Shown here piece after piece: positions 37,001 through 47,175 of a stretch of DNA of 64,000 nucleotides. The first letter of the stretch is position 1; each line of letters opens with the position of its first letter. A program made the position numbers and the translations under genes. The notes beneath the pieces were generated by a model. It saw nothing but the letters and a program-made list of their open reading frames with translations. It made no database searches and had not been told where the DNA came from. The DNA is from Chrysaora quinquecirrha (Eukaryota > Cnidaria > Scyphozoa > Semaeostomeae > Pelagiidae), in NCBI GenBank assembly GCA_014526335.1, contig JACTAT010000002.1:5479832-5543831 (forward strand), in the 5' to 3' direction.

Positions 37001-37233
37001 TCAGCAACTTGCCCGATCAATAATACCAATCCTGCATTGGCATTTGATAAAGAAACGACTTTAGTCATATAAAGTAAAAGATAGCTAAACCAGCAGTTGG
37101 CACATAAATCATTGAAGACGTGGCCAACACCATAGAATAATCTTTGCATGAAAGGTAAACGCAGGCTTTTATTGACTCCTCCAGCAGGCCCATTGTTACT
37201 GGAACAGAGCTTTCTAAATATTTTCATCGGCAT
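28085..37233 (-). CDS. MFSD12: MFSD12-type transporter
   Basis: Major-facilitator membrane protein; mammalian MFSD12 is needed for cysteine import into lysosomes and melanosomes. Exons in coding order: 37233-36707, 34510-34402, 33538-33427, 32654-32275, 31662-31570, 31379-31287, 30643-30470, 29607-29507, 29279-29170, 28353-28085, totalling 1968 bases (655 residues). Diagnostic segments: GHVFNDLCANCWFSYLLLYM, LIGQVADAIFTPFIGYGCD, FGWASVQISHLSLIPE, RLTLNVSQAYFVLYLT, VTSLAMTADLIGSHK and AFVYSAMSFTDKLSSG. Twelve membrane spans are expected from the family. It is longer than human MFSD12 (about 480) because of a Ser/Asn/Glu-rich central cytosolic loop in exon 32654-32275 and an acidic tail in the last exon. 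The start is set at the ATG at 37233; another in-frame ATG follows at 37227. All phases agree and no breaks are seen. Many introns carry MITEs. Confidence 0.92.
28457..28585. repeat. 130-base inverted-repeat element, copy 2 (diverged)
   Basis: Left end aaggggcattttacttttta, right end caaggagttatttccctc; inner acgtacgagatt and tacacgagattt face each other. It lies in the last MFSD12 intron. Confidence 0.55.
28684..29113. mobile_element. MITE with TA duplication (Tc1/mariner-like)
   Basis: Inverted ends CTGTAAAGCTCTATTTAG on the left and the complement of CTGTAAAATCTCTATTAAG on the right, each next to TA. Interior repeats gggggcttaatagagag-like blocks at both ends. 430 bases, noncoding, inside an MFSD12 intron. 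Confidence 0.7.
29690..30430. repeat. Cluster of CAAACATTG-family elements
   Basis: Three or more copies stacked head to tail and nested, each bounded by ggccctggccaaacgatcaa-like ends with internal gcttgtcaagcaatgtttt. The cluster fills most of an MFSD12 intron. Confidence 0.7.
30725..30962. repeat. CAAACATTG-family element, single copy
   Basis: Left ggccaagcgatcaaacattg and right ggccaaacgatcaaacattt flank a 240-base body in the next MFSD12 intron. Confidence 0.6.
32705..32893. mobile_element. 189-base MITE with TA duplication (pogo/Tigger-like)
   Basis: Left end CAGTCGAAGCTCTAATAGCG, right end the inverse of CAGCACAATCGAACCTCCGA; both flanked by TA. Interior repeats gcggccacctccct. It lies in the MFSD12 intron between exons 33427 and 32654. 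Confidence 0.65.
34656..34790. repeat. 130-base inverted-repeat element, copy 3
   Basis: Left acgagaagcaaatcactcct, right the gaagagtggcatgaccctcgt end, with gaaatcctttggtttcaac inside. Same family as 26259-26390. Confidence 0.5.
35160..35225. repeat. GTTCC-rich simple repeat
   Basis: Repeated cgttccgttccgt units in the large first intron of MFSD12. Confidence 0.7.
35740..36135. repeat. ~60-base inverted repeat with ~270-base spacer
   Basis: Left arm 35740-35803 (aaaggacgattttaatctta ... ccacagggaacgaaa) is the inverse of 36079-36135 with few mismatches. It is a foldback-type insertion or the two ends of an element in the first MFSD12 intron; no target duplication was identified. Confidence 0.7.
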
Positions 37234-37299
37234 TTTCTTGGTATTTCTTCTTGGCAGATGAACAAAAAACTTGATATCACAGTTCCTTGCAAGTCCAAA

Positions 37300-39790
37300 A
37301 TTATGACAATCAATCACGTGAAAAGGAAAGTGAGCATCAATAAGATAAGTGCAGAATTAATTACAGTCGGCCAGCATCTCCATTTTGAAATTAAATTCCG
37401 TCAATTGCTTTGCTGCAGCTGGATCAAATCTCAAATTTCACAACCCAAATTGTTACGAAAGTTCAAGAATTTCATTTGCTGAAGTGATCGTTCAGTTCCT
37501 GCCCTTCTCCGCATGAGGATTTGAGAAATAAACTGAAGCCGGCGGACTTTCACCTTTCTCCTTGTCATACAATACAGCAACGTGTATGACAGCGTCGCTT
37601 TGTTCGAAACAAAAAGGCGTGTTGAAAGCAGTTTTTGTTTTATCACGTGACCAAAACAAGTGATTAACAGCATGATGAAAGACTCTCCTTCAAAGCGGCT
37701 ATGCTGAGCAGAGTACAACACGGGTGACGCGCGAAAAAACGTGATTGCTCTTGGATCGCCAAACAGCAAAAGGCATTAACTAAACTTTACTGTATTAAGG
37801 GTAGCAAACGGATACTTCTGTTAATTAACTATCCAACTCTATTTGTCCTGATAAGTTAATGAAAGTTTAAGTGTGGAGACAATGTGCTCTACAAGCATTT
37901 TCTTGAAACCATGCAAATATGCGTGGCACTGATTAAGGCTGGAAACTAATCGGAGGACTGGGAGTATTATATTGACTGTATGACTTGGAGAGTTACTAGA
38001 CGTTTTCATTGGACTCTTTAGCCCAGTGAAATCATCGTTGGCTCTCTGATCATGCAGTCTAGGGTTCAAATCCCATCAACTGTGATATGCCACTCCTGGA
38101 AAAACGTTTTCTGCAAGCATATGTAGCTATTACGTATGCAGAATGATAGGCTCCCTCTCACAGAGCGCCATGAACTACATTTGTTGGGTGACTTTTTAGG
38201 TGACTGGTTTGTGGCTTTCTGGTTTGCCTGGTTAATGATAATAAGAAAACCACAATAAAAACGACCTGACGGTAGACATAACATTCGTATTTTCTCCCAG
38301 AGAAAGCAGAGCTAAAACAAAAGCTTCTTAGATTCTTTACTCAATTTATCAGCTTAGGAAGATCCCTTTTTGGCGAAAGACGGAAAAGAGACAAAATAAT
38401 GGTTAAAACAGAATAGCTACTTCTTGCTCGAAGAGGTCTGAGACAATCTGAAGTGTTCTAAGTCCTTAAAACCACAAGCTTTTGGCACGGGCAAAGTTCA
38501 AGAAGTAATCATCAATTTACGGAAAAGTAGCACTCGAGGTCTTGTCATAACACAAGACAGAATCCTAGATAGACTCACTACATACATGGGCCCCACTACT
38601 GCGCTCGATGTTGTTGTTGTTGTTGTGACAACCGCTCTGTTTGAGTGACAAATCCAAAGTAGCGGAGCGTAAACTAGAGACTCCTGTAGTGAGTCCAAAT
38701 CCTAGAATCTGGTAAATGTGAAAATCTTGATAATAAAAGGGATATATGGAAGCTGGAATATATCTTATGCATCCATTTGCATCTTGTCAACAAAACAAGC
38801 AATTGAACAAGCGATCGAGCAAGCGTTCAAATTAACAATAAAATGAACAGGCAATGCAACAAGAAACCAAACGGCAGGTTATATTAATAATCAGGGCTTG
38901 AAAGACAAAAGACCAGTTGGGATGTCACTATATACAATTAAAGCTATTTAGATGGACCTGTTGTAACTGAATGGTAGCAAGATCGAGAGGCTTCCTTACA
39001 GGTTAATCAACCATAACATTATTCACTCCAAAATCGGTAACGCCTAGTTTTCCTTCGCTATCAAACGCAAGCCATCAAGCCACCAGTTTATATGAGTAAC
39101 ACTGAAAACCAGTTATATGATCAGGAAAATCAGGTTATGAAGAATGTGGTGAATAGTTGGATGCACAGAGCAATTACATCAGAGGGAAGTGTTTAAATGA
39201 GTCACAAGCCTGTTTTGTAGCGTGCGAAACTCTAGCGTTTACTCAGTGTGTTTTCAGCTAGAGTTTTATATCTTAAAGCATGAATTCTTCTTTTATCTGA
39301 AGATGCTCTGGCTCTTTTAAAATTTTATCGACTTTTAACTTTTAATAGACAATGAATTGATAGATAGCTTTCTTGAATTAAGAGGAGATATCAAATTGGA
39401 AAGAGGCTCAGGGAGGCTCAGTAGAGTCAAACCCCTTTTGGAATTGCTTGGAACTTTCTAGCCCCCCCTTTTTTGAGATTTAAGTCAGCGTTTCTCACTA
39501 CAGAACCCCCTTGTTAACATTTTAGGACGGCACCATTGACATAAGCCTCCAGCATTTTGTCATTTGTGTTTGCGAACAGCGCAGCAAAAAATCTTTTAGG
39601 GTGAATGCTGCTCGTCTTATTTGCTCCAGAGCAGTTGGAGACAGACGGCGAGCTTTCAGATCAGCCCCAACTAACAGAAAACTGTAAACGTAATGAATCT
39701 CTAAACCCTCCACGATCCATTATGATTTTGCTGCAGCCTTTCTGCATAAAGGATAACCAAAATTGATTTTTGTGGAATATATTTAAGAAC
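37300..39790. other. Intergenic between SGTA and MFSD12
   Basis: No exon recognised. Holds one tRNA-like SINE copy (38010-38115) and a short GTT run near 38609. The MFSD12 promoter should be just right of 37233; no clear TATA box or CpG-rich block was seen. Confidence 0.45.
38010..38115 (+). repeat. tRNA-like SINE, family A, copy 1
   Basis: Contains a box-A-like TTTAGCCCAGTGAAATC, the block CGTTGGCTCTCTGATCATG and box-B-like GGGTTCAAATCCC, followed by tgtgatatgccactcctgg. The same order is found at 42232-42330 and 42455-42570. It is a retroposed element, not a tRNA gene: no cloverleaf could be drawn. Confidence 0.65.
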
Positions 39791-39804
39791 AAAATTTATT
39801 TACG

Positions 39805-42800
39805 TTAATCTTGGTCATCTTTCTTATCGTCTGTTTTTCCGCCTTGGAATTGACTTTTCAGTTCTTCTGCAAGGTCTGGGTTTTGACTTTGTAGTTCTTG
39901 GGCGAACTGCTGCGAGCTGCGAAAATTATTTATAGGTATGAATAGGTATATAATAAGAGAAAAAGAAAGGAAAACAACGATCCAAAATAAGTATACAAAT
40001 AACCACATATAGGTTAGTTCCAGGTTTTGTCCAGAGAAAAAGATTTGGTTTTCCCGTTTGGATTCTTTAACCCATTCTAAAGTATGCCCAAAATGTTTCG
40101 GATGTTTTTAGCAATTTTTCAACTAATTCTGGAAATCTTGCTGTATCCCGTTGGCTTAACGTTGCGCAAAATACAATACAAGTCCCAACCTCGTCCCCAG
40201 GCCCCAAATCGAATTTCCTCGAATCTCAACAGTCAAATCGATTTTGGCCCTGGTACCGGCCACAAAATCTGCCAAAATACTGGCAATTTTGGCCTAGGCA
40301 TAAAAACAAGATGTAGATTCCCAAAGCAGATGTTCTTAGGAAGGAAATGCAAAGAATTTCATTGATAACTGTAAGGCAAGATACAATATCTCATGTAGCA
40401 TCATTTTTTGGTTTTTATAGATGTTTTTTACATAGTTTTCGGCCCATTTCTGTGTGAAATTTTGAAGAAACTGTGACGTCACCTAAAATTTATATTGTTT
40501 GAACAGCCAATCAAATTGCGAATAGAAAAGGCCGATACCAGGGTCGAATATGGACAGCGGAGTTTCACTTAGAGGCCTATTCCCCCTGGGGACGAGGTTG
40601 TACAAGTCCAGCATCATTTCTCTGACTGGTGGGTGCATTTCGATCCGCAACTGGGTTTGTATTCCGCAAAAGGCAATTGTTCCGAACTGCTGTTGAACTT
40701 TATACTCTGAGGAGCGTCAAACGCCAAAAGATATTAAAAATGTCTAGAAATTTTTTCTGCTTTTTATCGCAGTTTAAATTACCCTACATCCTTAGAGGTA
40801 GTACACAAGCTTCTTCTCTGGGAACCCTTGAACGGCAAAAGACCGAAATGGTGTCACAGTAATCTGACCGAGGTCGACCGGGTAAGATGAAGTAAGGAAT
40901 CCTAGAAATAAACTGTGTTTTTTAATACTCACGCTCCGATGACATCTTGTAAGTTGACATTATTAAGACCAAGCCCACCAAGACCACCAGCCATATTGCC
41001 CAATGGATTCGAAGGGTTGGCACTTGCTGCACCGCCCTGTTCCCCTCCTTGCCCAGATCCAGCAATATTTGAAAACCTAAGTAAAGAAAGAAAAAAAATT
41101 GGAAATATCTACACAGGAAAATCTGAGAACATTGAGTTATATGTTATGGCCCTGGCAAAAAACGAAACATTGTTGATCAAAAATTTGAAAAATATGCTTG
41201 TCAAACAAATCGCTTAATCTTTTGGCCACATCTGAGAACATTGCTCGTCAGAGAAGTTCAAAAAGTACTGTAACAGGCGAAAAAAGTTTGAAGAGTAATA
41301 TTTTGCAAAGAGATCAAACTGCAAAACATTTTGTTTGACAAGCAAATTTTAGAACAAAAAAGTGTTTACGACAAATAATGAGAATATTTACATTTGTTGC
41401 ATTTGTGGACTTTGCATCAAACTTTGTGCCTGAAAATTGCAAGTAATTGAGAAAATTGAGATTTTTTTTACAAAATTTGCTATTTGGATACAGTAGAATT
41501 CAAGATAAAAAAAATTCCCCTTAATTGGTTGATTGGTCAAGTCAAGACGAATGAATGGTATTGTACAGATTTAATTAGCCTCGTGCTACTTAGTGCTCAG
41601 CACAGAAATGAAACATTGCAAAGAATAAAAATGCCAGATTTTTAAGAAATGACCCTAGGTGAACAAACTAGGATCGAATTCTCATTCTAGTTCTAGAATT
41701 AGTCGTTATATGTTGCCCTTGATGTTGTCTTACTAACTATCACGGAGAGCAACTATGCTGTAATTATTAGCTATTATCAGAGCCATCTTTAGACAGGAAG
41801 CCCTTACAAAAAAATGTTTTCAGAGAGGTAACGTACGAGGAGCAGTTCACTCTTTAAAATCTCGTAAACTCTGAGCAATAAGCATTAAGCTAATGTCTAA
41901 TGCTTATTGTTATGTTTAGTAATAATGTTTAATGCTTCGTCTCAGTAGACGACAACTAACATTAGAAGATCAAAATCGATTGAATAACAAATAAAATTAT
42001 AGTGACAGTAGCACAATTACCATATTCATGACAGCTGGATTCGAAAGAAGAGAGCCGATATCTAAGCCACCAAGGTTCGGTATACCACCTAGGGCAGATA
42101 TATAGATGTATACATATATAGAGAATATAACTCTTATCAAAGAAATTGAATGCAAGGCTAGTTACATTAGGGCTAATTTCAATGCTATTTCCACAAGTGA
42201 CATGCCACAATAAATGGGATACTGAGCGATTTCATTGAGCTTTATAGCTCAGTGGAAACGTCGTTGGCTCTCTGGTCAAGTGTCCAGGCTCCAATCCTCT
42301 CTATTGTGGTATGGCACTGGTGGAAAATTTATCCTTGTATTCGCTATTCATGACAAAAATATACACATAAATGCTGAAGGAGGCTGAACCTAGTCGAAAC
42401 AACAATAAAGTCAAACGAAAGGAGAGCCTTGGGCTGTATGACATGGGAAGTTACTCTGTGATTTTATTGAGCTCTTCCGCTCAGCGGAAACGCCGTTGGC
42501 TCTCTGGTCATTCAGTCCAGGTTCGAATCCCATTTACTGTAGTATGCCACTTATGGAAAAATCTATCCATTCTAGTGTTCGCCATTCGTGAAAAATACAA
42601 GTTTCAATGATTCATATCACTTAGCACAATGAATACTTAAAATTGTAAAATGCTTAATATGTCAACCTAAAAAGCTAGAAGGCTGCGTAGATAGATGAAG
42701 CTTGCTTGTTTGCATTGTGAGTATTTTTAGGAAGATGGTTTGTAAGGTTGTATAACAAACCTTGACGTGGCTGACTCTCAGGTTCTTTCTTATTCGCATT

Positions 42801-45422
42801 TAATTTTTCGTTGATTAGTTTGAGGTTAGCTTGATAGCCGGTGTTTGTTGGATCAAGGGATAGTGCCTGGAAAAGAAAAATGCGAACTGAAAAGGAGAGA
42901 GACAATGGCAATACATTTTCACTGCACTGCTAGGTATGTCGAGATTTCGTCAGACTATGAATATAATTCTCAAAGCAGATCATACCTTTTCGCAACTCTC
43001 TTTTGCTTTCTCGTAGTTTTGCATGTTCAAATACGCCAGCCTAATGATGCAAAATATATTTTGACAAAATAAATACATGAGAAACACAAGAGAAATAGCA
43101 ATCATGTTGAATGAGAGTTGTAATTGCTTAAAATCTCTGAGCTACGTCTACATATGATTCTTTTGTCTTAATCGCCAATGAAGCCTTAGCTAAATGATGT
43201 AACAATTTCATGCAACATGTGTTCCAGTGTGTTCCATAATGTGATGGTACTCAAAAAAATGTCGCACAATACAACATGAATGGCCAAACGTTGTAGCATC
43301 CAGCATGTAAACAACACTGCATCCAAATATTGCATCATTTGGACAGGGCTTAAAATGCTAAGTTTCATGCATACAAAAGATAGAAAATGAAGCATATGTT
43401 TTCTTACCCCATTCTTCCATATGCTCGACTGTAGTTTGGATCAATTTTTACAGCACTTTCACAATCTGAGATTGCTTTTTCGTAGGAACCAAGTTTTGTA
43501 TATGCAGCAGCTCTAGTCAGATATACAATGAATAGGTTAGTTCATATTCATATTGCTTGTATTGTCATTACAGTATTATCCAGTGATAACATACATTACT
43601 AAAAATAGACTTCTTGAGCAGAAACTCCTTTACATAAGCATGTCAAGACTATTGGATTTCACTTTTTACATATCTACTGATTTGAATAGTCTTTCAGCAG
43701 TACAAAACTCCAAAATTTCAAGAAATAGCAGAAGCACTTTTGGACACACTACCTGTTTGAATAGTAAATTGCATTGCTACTATCAAGTGTGATTGCTTCT
43801 GAGTAAGAATCAATAGCCTCTTGGATTTTCTCTGATTTCATCAGGTCATTCCCTAAAAAAGAAAATGGATTCATAACCATGAATGTATGAAATAGCATCA
43901 AAATTTAGTCTAGCCTCTCCAGACGGCATGTTGAACCACTATGCTAGGGCTGATAGGTAAGAATTTCCAATGTATTTACTTCAATTCTCAATATAAACGT
44001 TTTGCAGCAAAGTTTTTCTGACAAAATTCCAATAAGTCATCAGATGTTTGCTTTAATTGTGGCCCATATGTTTGCCAGGCCATAATACTGTTGAGTATCG
44101 GAAGTCAATAAGAGGTGAAGGACAGAGCAAACAAGAAATGAAGTTCAAGACATAAACTAAAGGCGTAAGGGAAAAACTGGGTAAATTGAAGGCCAGTTGC
44201 AAGAACGTCAACAGTGATATGTGATGCTTCTGTAACAGGGGCTTGACAACCCAGCCTCACTGAGCTCGGGACATTATGAGCTAGTTGGCTTAGACTAAAA
44301 AATCTCAGCAACACATAAGGGCATCCTCTCTTAATACCTTCGAAGCAAAAATTTGTAATTCAAATTGGCTGATAATGCACTTAAGCTTTCATCTCCCTAG
44401 ATCAAAGGGTTGTAAATACAGAGCAAGAACACAACAGCTTCAAGTTACAGATTTATATTTGCTTTACCTTTTGTCTTAAATTCTTCTGCTTTGACTTTGT
44501 TCGACTCTGTAGCCTTTAAAAGGGAAACAATGAAAAGATAAATTCATTGATAACTGACACTCTTTTGATTACGTCAAAGAATTCAAGACTGTTTGCTTTT
44601 CAGCAGAAATTTACTTTTAGATAAGCTTAAAGCAAACTGAACTTTTAATAGATTAGTTGGTTGTTTGTTCTTCTTTATACAGTGCAACAGATTGTATACT
44701 CCTTGAACGGAAGCTTCTGGAACTTTTCTTAGTATTTTCACCTCTCTTGACATGATGATGCGGGTGATTGAAGCAAATACCTACCTTTGTAGCTTGACTA
44801 TATAAATCCATTAATGTTTTCCCACAATCTAATCCTGAAGAATTCTCTGCATTGATTTTATAGCAATTCTCAAGACATTCTATGGCAACTAAAAACAAGA
44901 AAATCTTTAATTTTTGTTCTAAGAAATACAAGAAGAAACTTAGGATGCACCATGTTTGCAGAGTATGGAAATTTTCAACAAGATCTCGGTTGTCACAGGC
45001 CACTCTGCAGAGTATGGCAGTTCACCACGAGATCTCGTCTGGCAGATAGAAGCATATTTCCATTGCTATTTTCAATTGTTCTACTGTTTACCTCATGCGC
45101 GTGAACATTTCATACCTACTCCGCAGATTGGGTCACAGACACAGGAGCCCCTTTCTACTGTTCTATCCTATTTTTAGCAATTTGTTCTTATTGAAAAATT
45201 GGGTTTGCAAATTCAAATGCCCTACTCTGCAGACCAGAGAGATGATGCACCCAAAGATGAAGTGAATGTCTAAAGTGGGATTCTAGCGAGAAAGCTGTAG
45301 GAAGGTACTATTTAATTATTACCTTCCAGGCTTTCACAGACATCTTCGCTATATTCACCACTAGCTGATTCATTCTTTAGATGCTTGACTATCATATATG
45401 CTAGCTTCTGTTTTGCTTCCAT
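39805..45422 (-). CDS. SGTA: SGTA-type TPR co-chaperone
   Basis: Small glutamine-rich TPR protein that handles tail-anchored and mislocalised membrane proteins with BAG6 and binds Hsp70/Hsp90. Exons in coding order: 45422-45323, 44888-44785, 44513-44468, 43852-43753, 43512-43408, 43040-42986, 42866-42761, 42088-42021, 41429-41392, 41076-40933, 39916-39805; 978 bases, 325 residues (human SGTA 313). The N-terminal dimerisation region has [13 protein letters not shown] and [10 protein letters not shown]. Three TPRs span residues ~85-200 ([39 protein letters not shown]). The C-terminal part has [20 protein letters not shown] and the Gly/Asn-rich segment NLGGLDIG ... [11 protein letters not shown], then [20 protein letters not shown]. 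All phases agree. The start is the ATG at 45422. Whether it equals SGTA or SGTB is moot, since the two arose by vertebrate duplication. Confidence 0.95.
40186..40600. mobile_element. 415-base MITE with 9-bp duplication
   Basis: Perfect duplication TACAAGTCC at 40177-40185 and 40601-40609. Inverted ends CAACCTCGTCCCCAGG. Body holds ggcca/tggcc-rich short palindromes. No coding capacity. It lies in the last SGTA intron. The duplication length suggests a MULE-type relative. Confidence 0.85.
41150..41345. repeat. CAAACATTG-family element, diverged copy
   Basis: Blocks ggccctggcaaaaaacgaaa, cttgtcaaacaaat and cattttgtttgacaagcaaa in inverted array, in an SGTA intron. Confidence 0.45.
42232..42570 (+). 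repeat. Two tandem tRNA-like SINE copies, family A
   Basis: Copy at 42232-42330 (TATAGCTCAGTGGAAACG, then CGTTGGCTCTCTGGTCAAG) and copy at 42455-42570 (CGCTCAGCGGAAACGCCG, then GGTTCGAATCCC). Between them the second copy's 5' block ctgtatgacatgggaagtta also resembles sequence left of the 38010 copy. They lie in an SGTA intron. Confidence 0.65.
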
Positions 45423-45429
45423 GGTTGCT

Positions 45430-47170
45430 TTTGCACAAACTTTCCTAATCAACAAAGTGCAGCTCCAAATCCATGCAACTTAGGCCCGTCGAAGAGAAGT
45501 GAATCGAGACTCGTTTCCATTTTTGTCTGAAATCGAACCGGAAATGAACAGAAGTGGACTGGGATCTAAAATTCTAGAAAATTCTTATTCTTGTTCTTCC
45601 CAAACATTTACTTCCGCGTTTTCCCAAAAATTTTACACCCGTGCAACTTGTGCTTTCTTGAGAGAAATTCAAAATTTAAGAAACTCCATAGCTGGGACTT
45701 TTTTACTTTTGTTAAAAAGCACAGGTTGTTTTGTTCTTTCTGCCTATATTTTGATTCAACGACGATTTAATTGGAAATCCAAGAAACTTTTAAGAAACTC
45801 AATATTCATGATCCAAAAATTTCAAGATACCTTCAGTACTGGGCTATTTGTTAGTTTAATATCAGAAAGTTGGTGTCTTCTAATCATTCTGTAACATTTA
45901 TTTTATTCTTTGATTAAAGAGAAGAACTCTAAAAATAGACAGAAAATCTTCGAAAAATGCATCAGATTATCATGGTATAAAACTAGAACGTTACTAAAAA
46001 CAAAACTTCCTAATAAAAACTCGATATAAATGAGGAAAAAATTTGAAAAGATGTTTCAAAGTTCAGATTTTAAATCAACTTTAAATAACTTAAATTCAGC
46101 TGAATTTGAAAGACATCAATTGAGAATATATGTAGTATGCTAGTGAAGTGATTGTGAAAAATAGATGAAAGTTAAAAATACTTTATTTGATTTTAAATAA
46201 ATTATTGCAAAAATAGCCATTGCCCAATGTTTCCTGATTCATTAGTACTTTAAAATATATAGCAGTGTTAAAAATATTATTTGACAGAATACTATATGAA
46301 AAAATAATAAATGCACCAAACTACATTTGATCTGAAGTGCGAAAATAAAAGCATTAAAGAGACAAATTTTGTGCTAAAAAGATTTAAATGATTAAGCACA
46401 AAAGCTCAACTGAGCCAATTAATTTAAATATTCAAAGTTACACTCATTTTTTCAAGAAAATTCGCTCTTTATCTGCTAGTATGTGTTTCTGAAATGAACA
46501 TATTAAATGGTCAAAAAACCTTTCAATTCGCAAAAATCCACTGATGGAGGCCCAAAACAAACCATCACCAGGGACAAAAAATTTAAAGATTATCGTGAAG
46601 AAAATTATGATTTGTCTATACCCATTTGAAAGCCACTTGAACAAACCTTGAAAAAAAGTTTCTTATAAGAGGTTTCTTATGAAAAAATGAGTGTATGGTT
46701 TCCACAACATGTAAAGCCATGCTTAGCTAAAGCCTACTTAAAGCTCAATTTTGAACAGTTGAATGACCGAGATAAAAAACCTAAGCATCTTAAGGAGGCC
46801 AAAAACAAGCAGTCTATAAATAAGAAAGATAATTCTTATCTCATTACGCAAGCTGCCGAAATTTAAGCTTAGCTTTTGCAGTTCTTTCTGTGTCATGAAA
46901 GGAAATTTTTCCAGAAGACAAAAAGACAGATTTTTAAGAGAACGAATTTCTTCTGCCTGTCTGAATAGTACTAAATTTTGGCTCATGTTGCTTGCGCTTT
47001 GCTAGTTTCAAAAATTCTGAAATTATAGAAAAGTGGAGAAACTATGGATGCTTACACTTAACTGTAGTAGCAATTTTAAGTGTAAAAATTAAGTAAGACG
47101 ATTTTTAAAGACTCGGTTAAGAATTAAGAATTAGGACAACTCAAGAGGTTTCAAGAGGTAAAAAGAAGTT
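45430..47170. other. Intergenic, no gene recognised
   Basis: Between the SGTA start and the ankyrin-RING stop. Very AT-rich. One open frame on plus (45499-45894) lacks any motif and is not called. Repeats of ttaagaaactt occur. Confidence 0.45.
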
Positions 47171-47175
47171 CTTTT

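Noticed and set aside
38030..38085. Possible tRNA gene
   Set aside because: It has box A/B-like words, but no cloverleaf pairing could be drawn, and sister copies diverge freely at 42.3 and 42.5 kb; a SINE fits better.
40084..40365. 93-codon open frame on plus
   Set aside because: It runs across the boundary of a defined MITE within an SGTA intron and has no homology signal.
45499..45894. 131-codon open frame on plus
   Set aside because: No domain, low-complexity AT-rich codons, no ATG context; likely chance.
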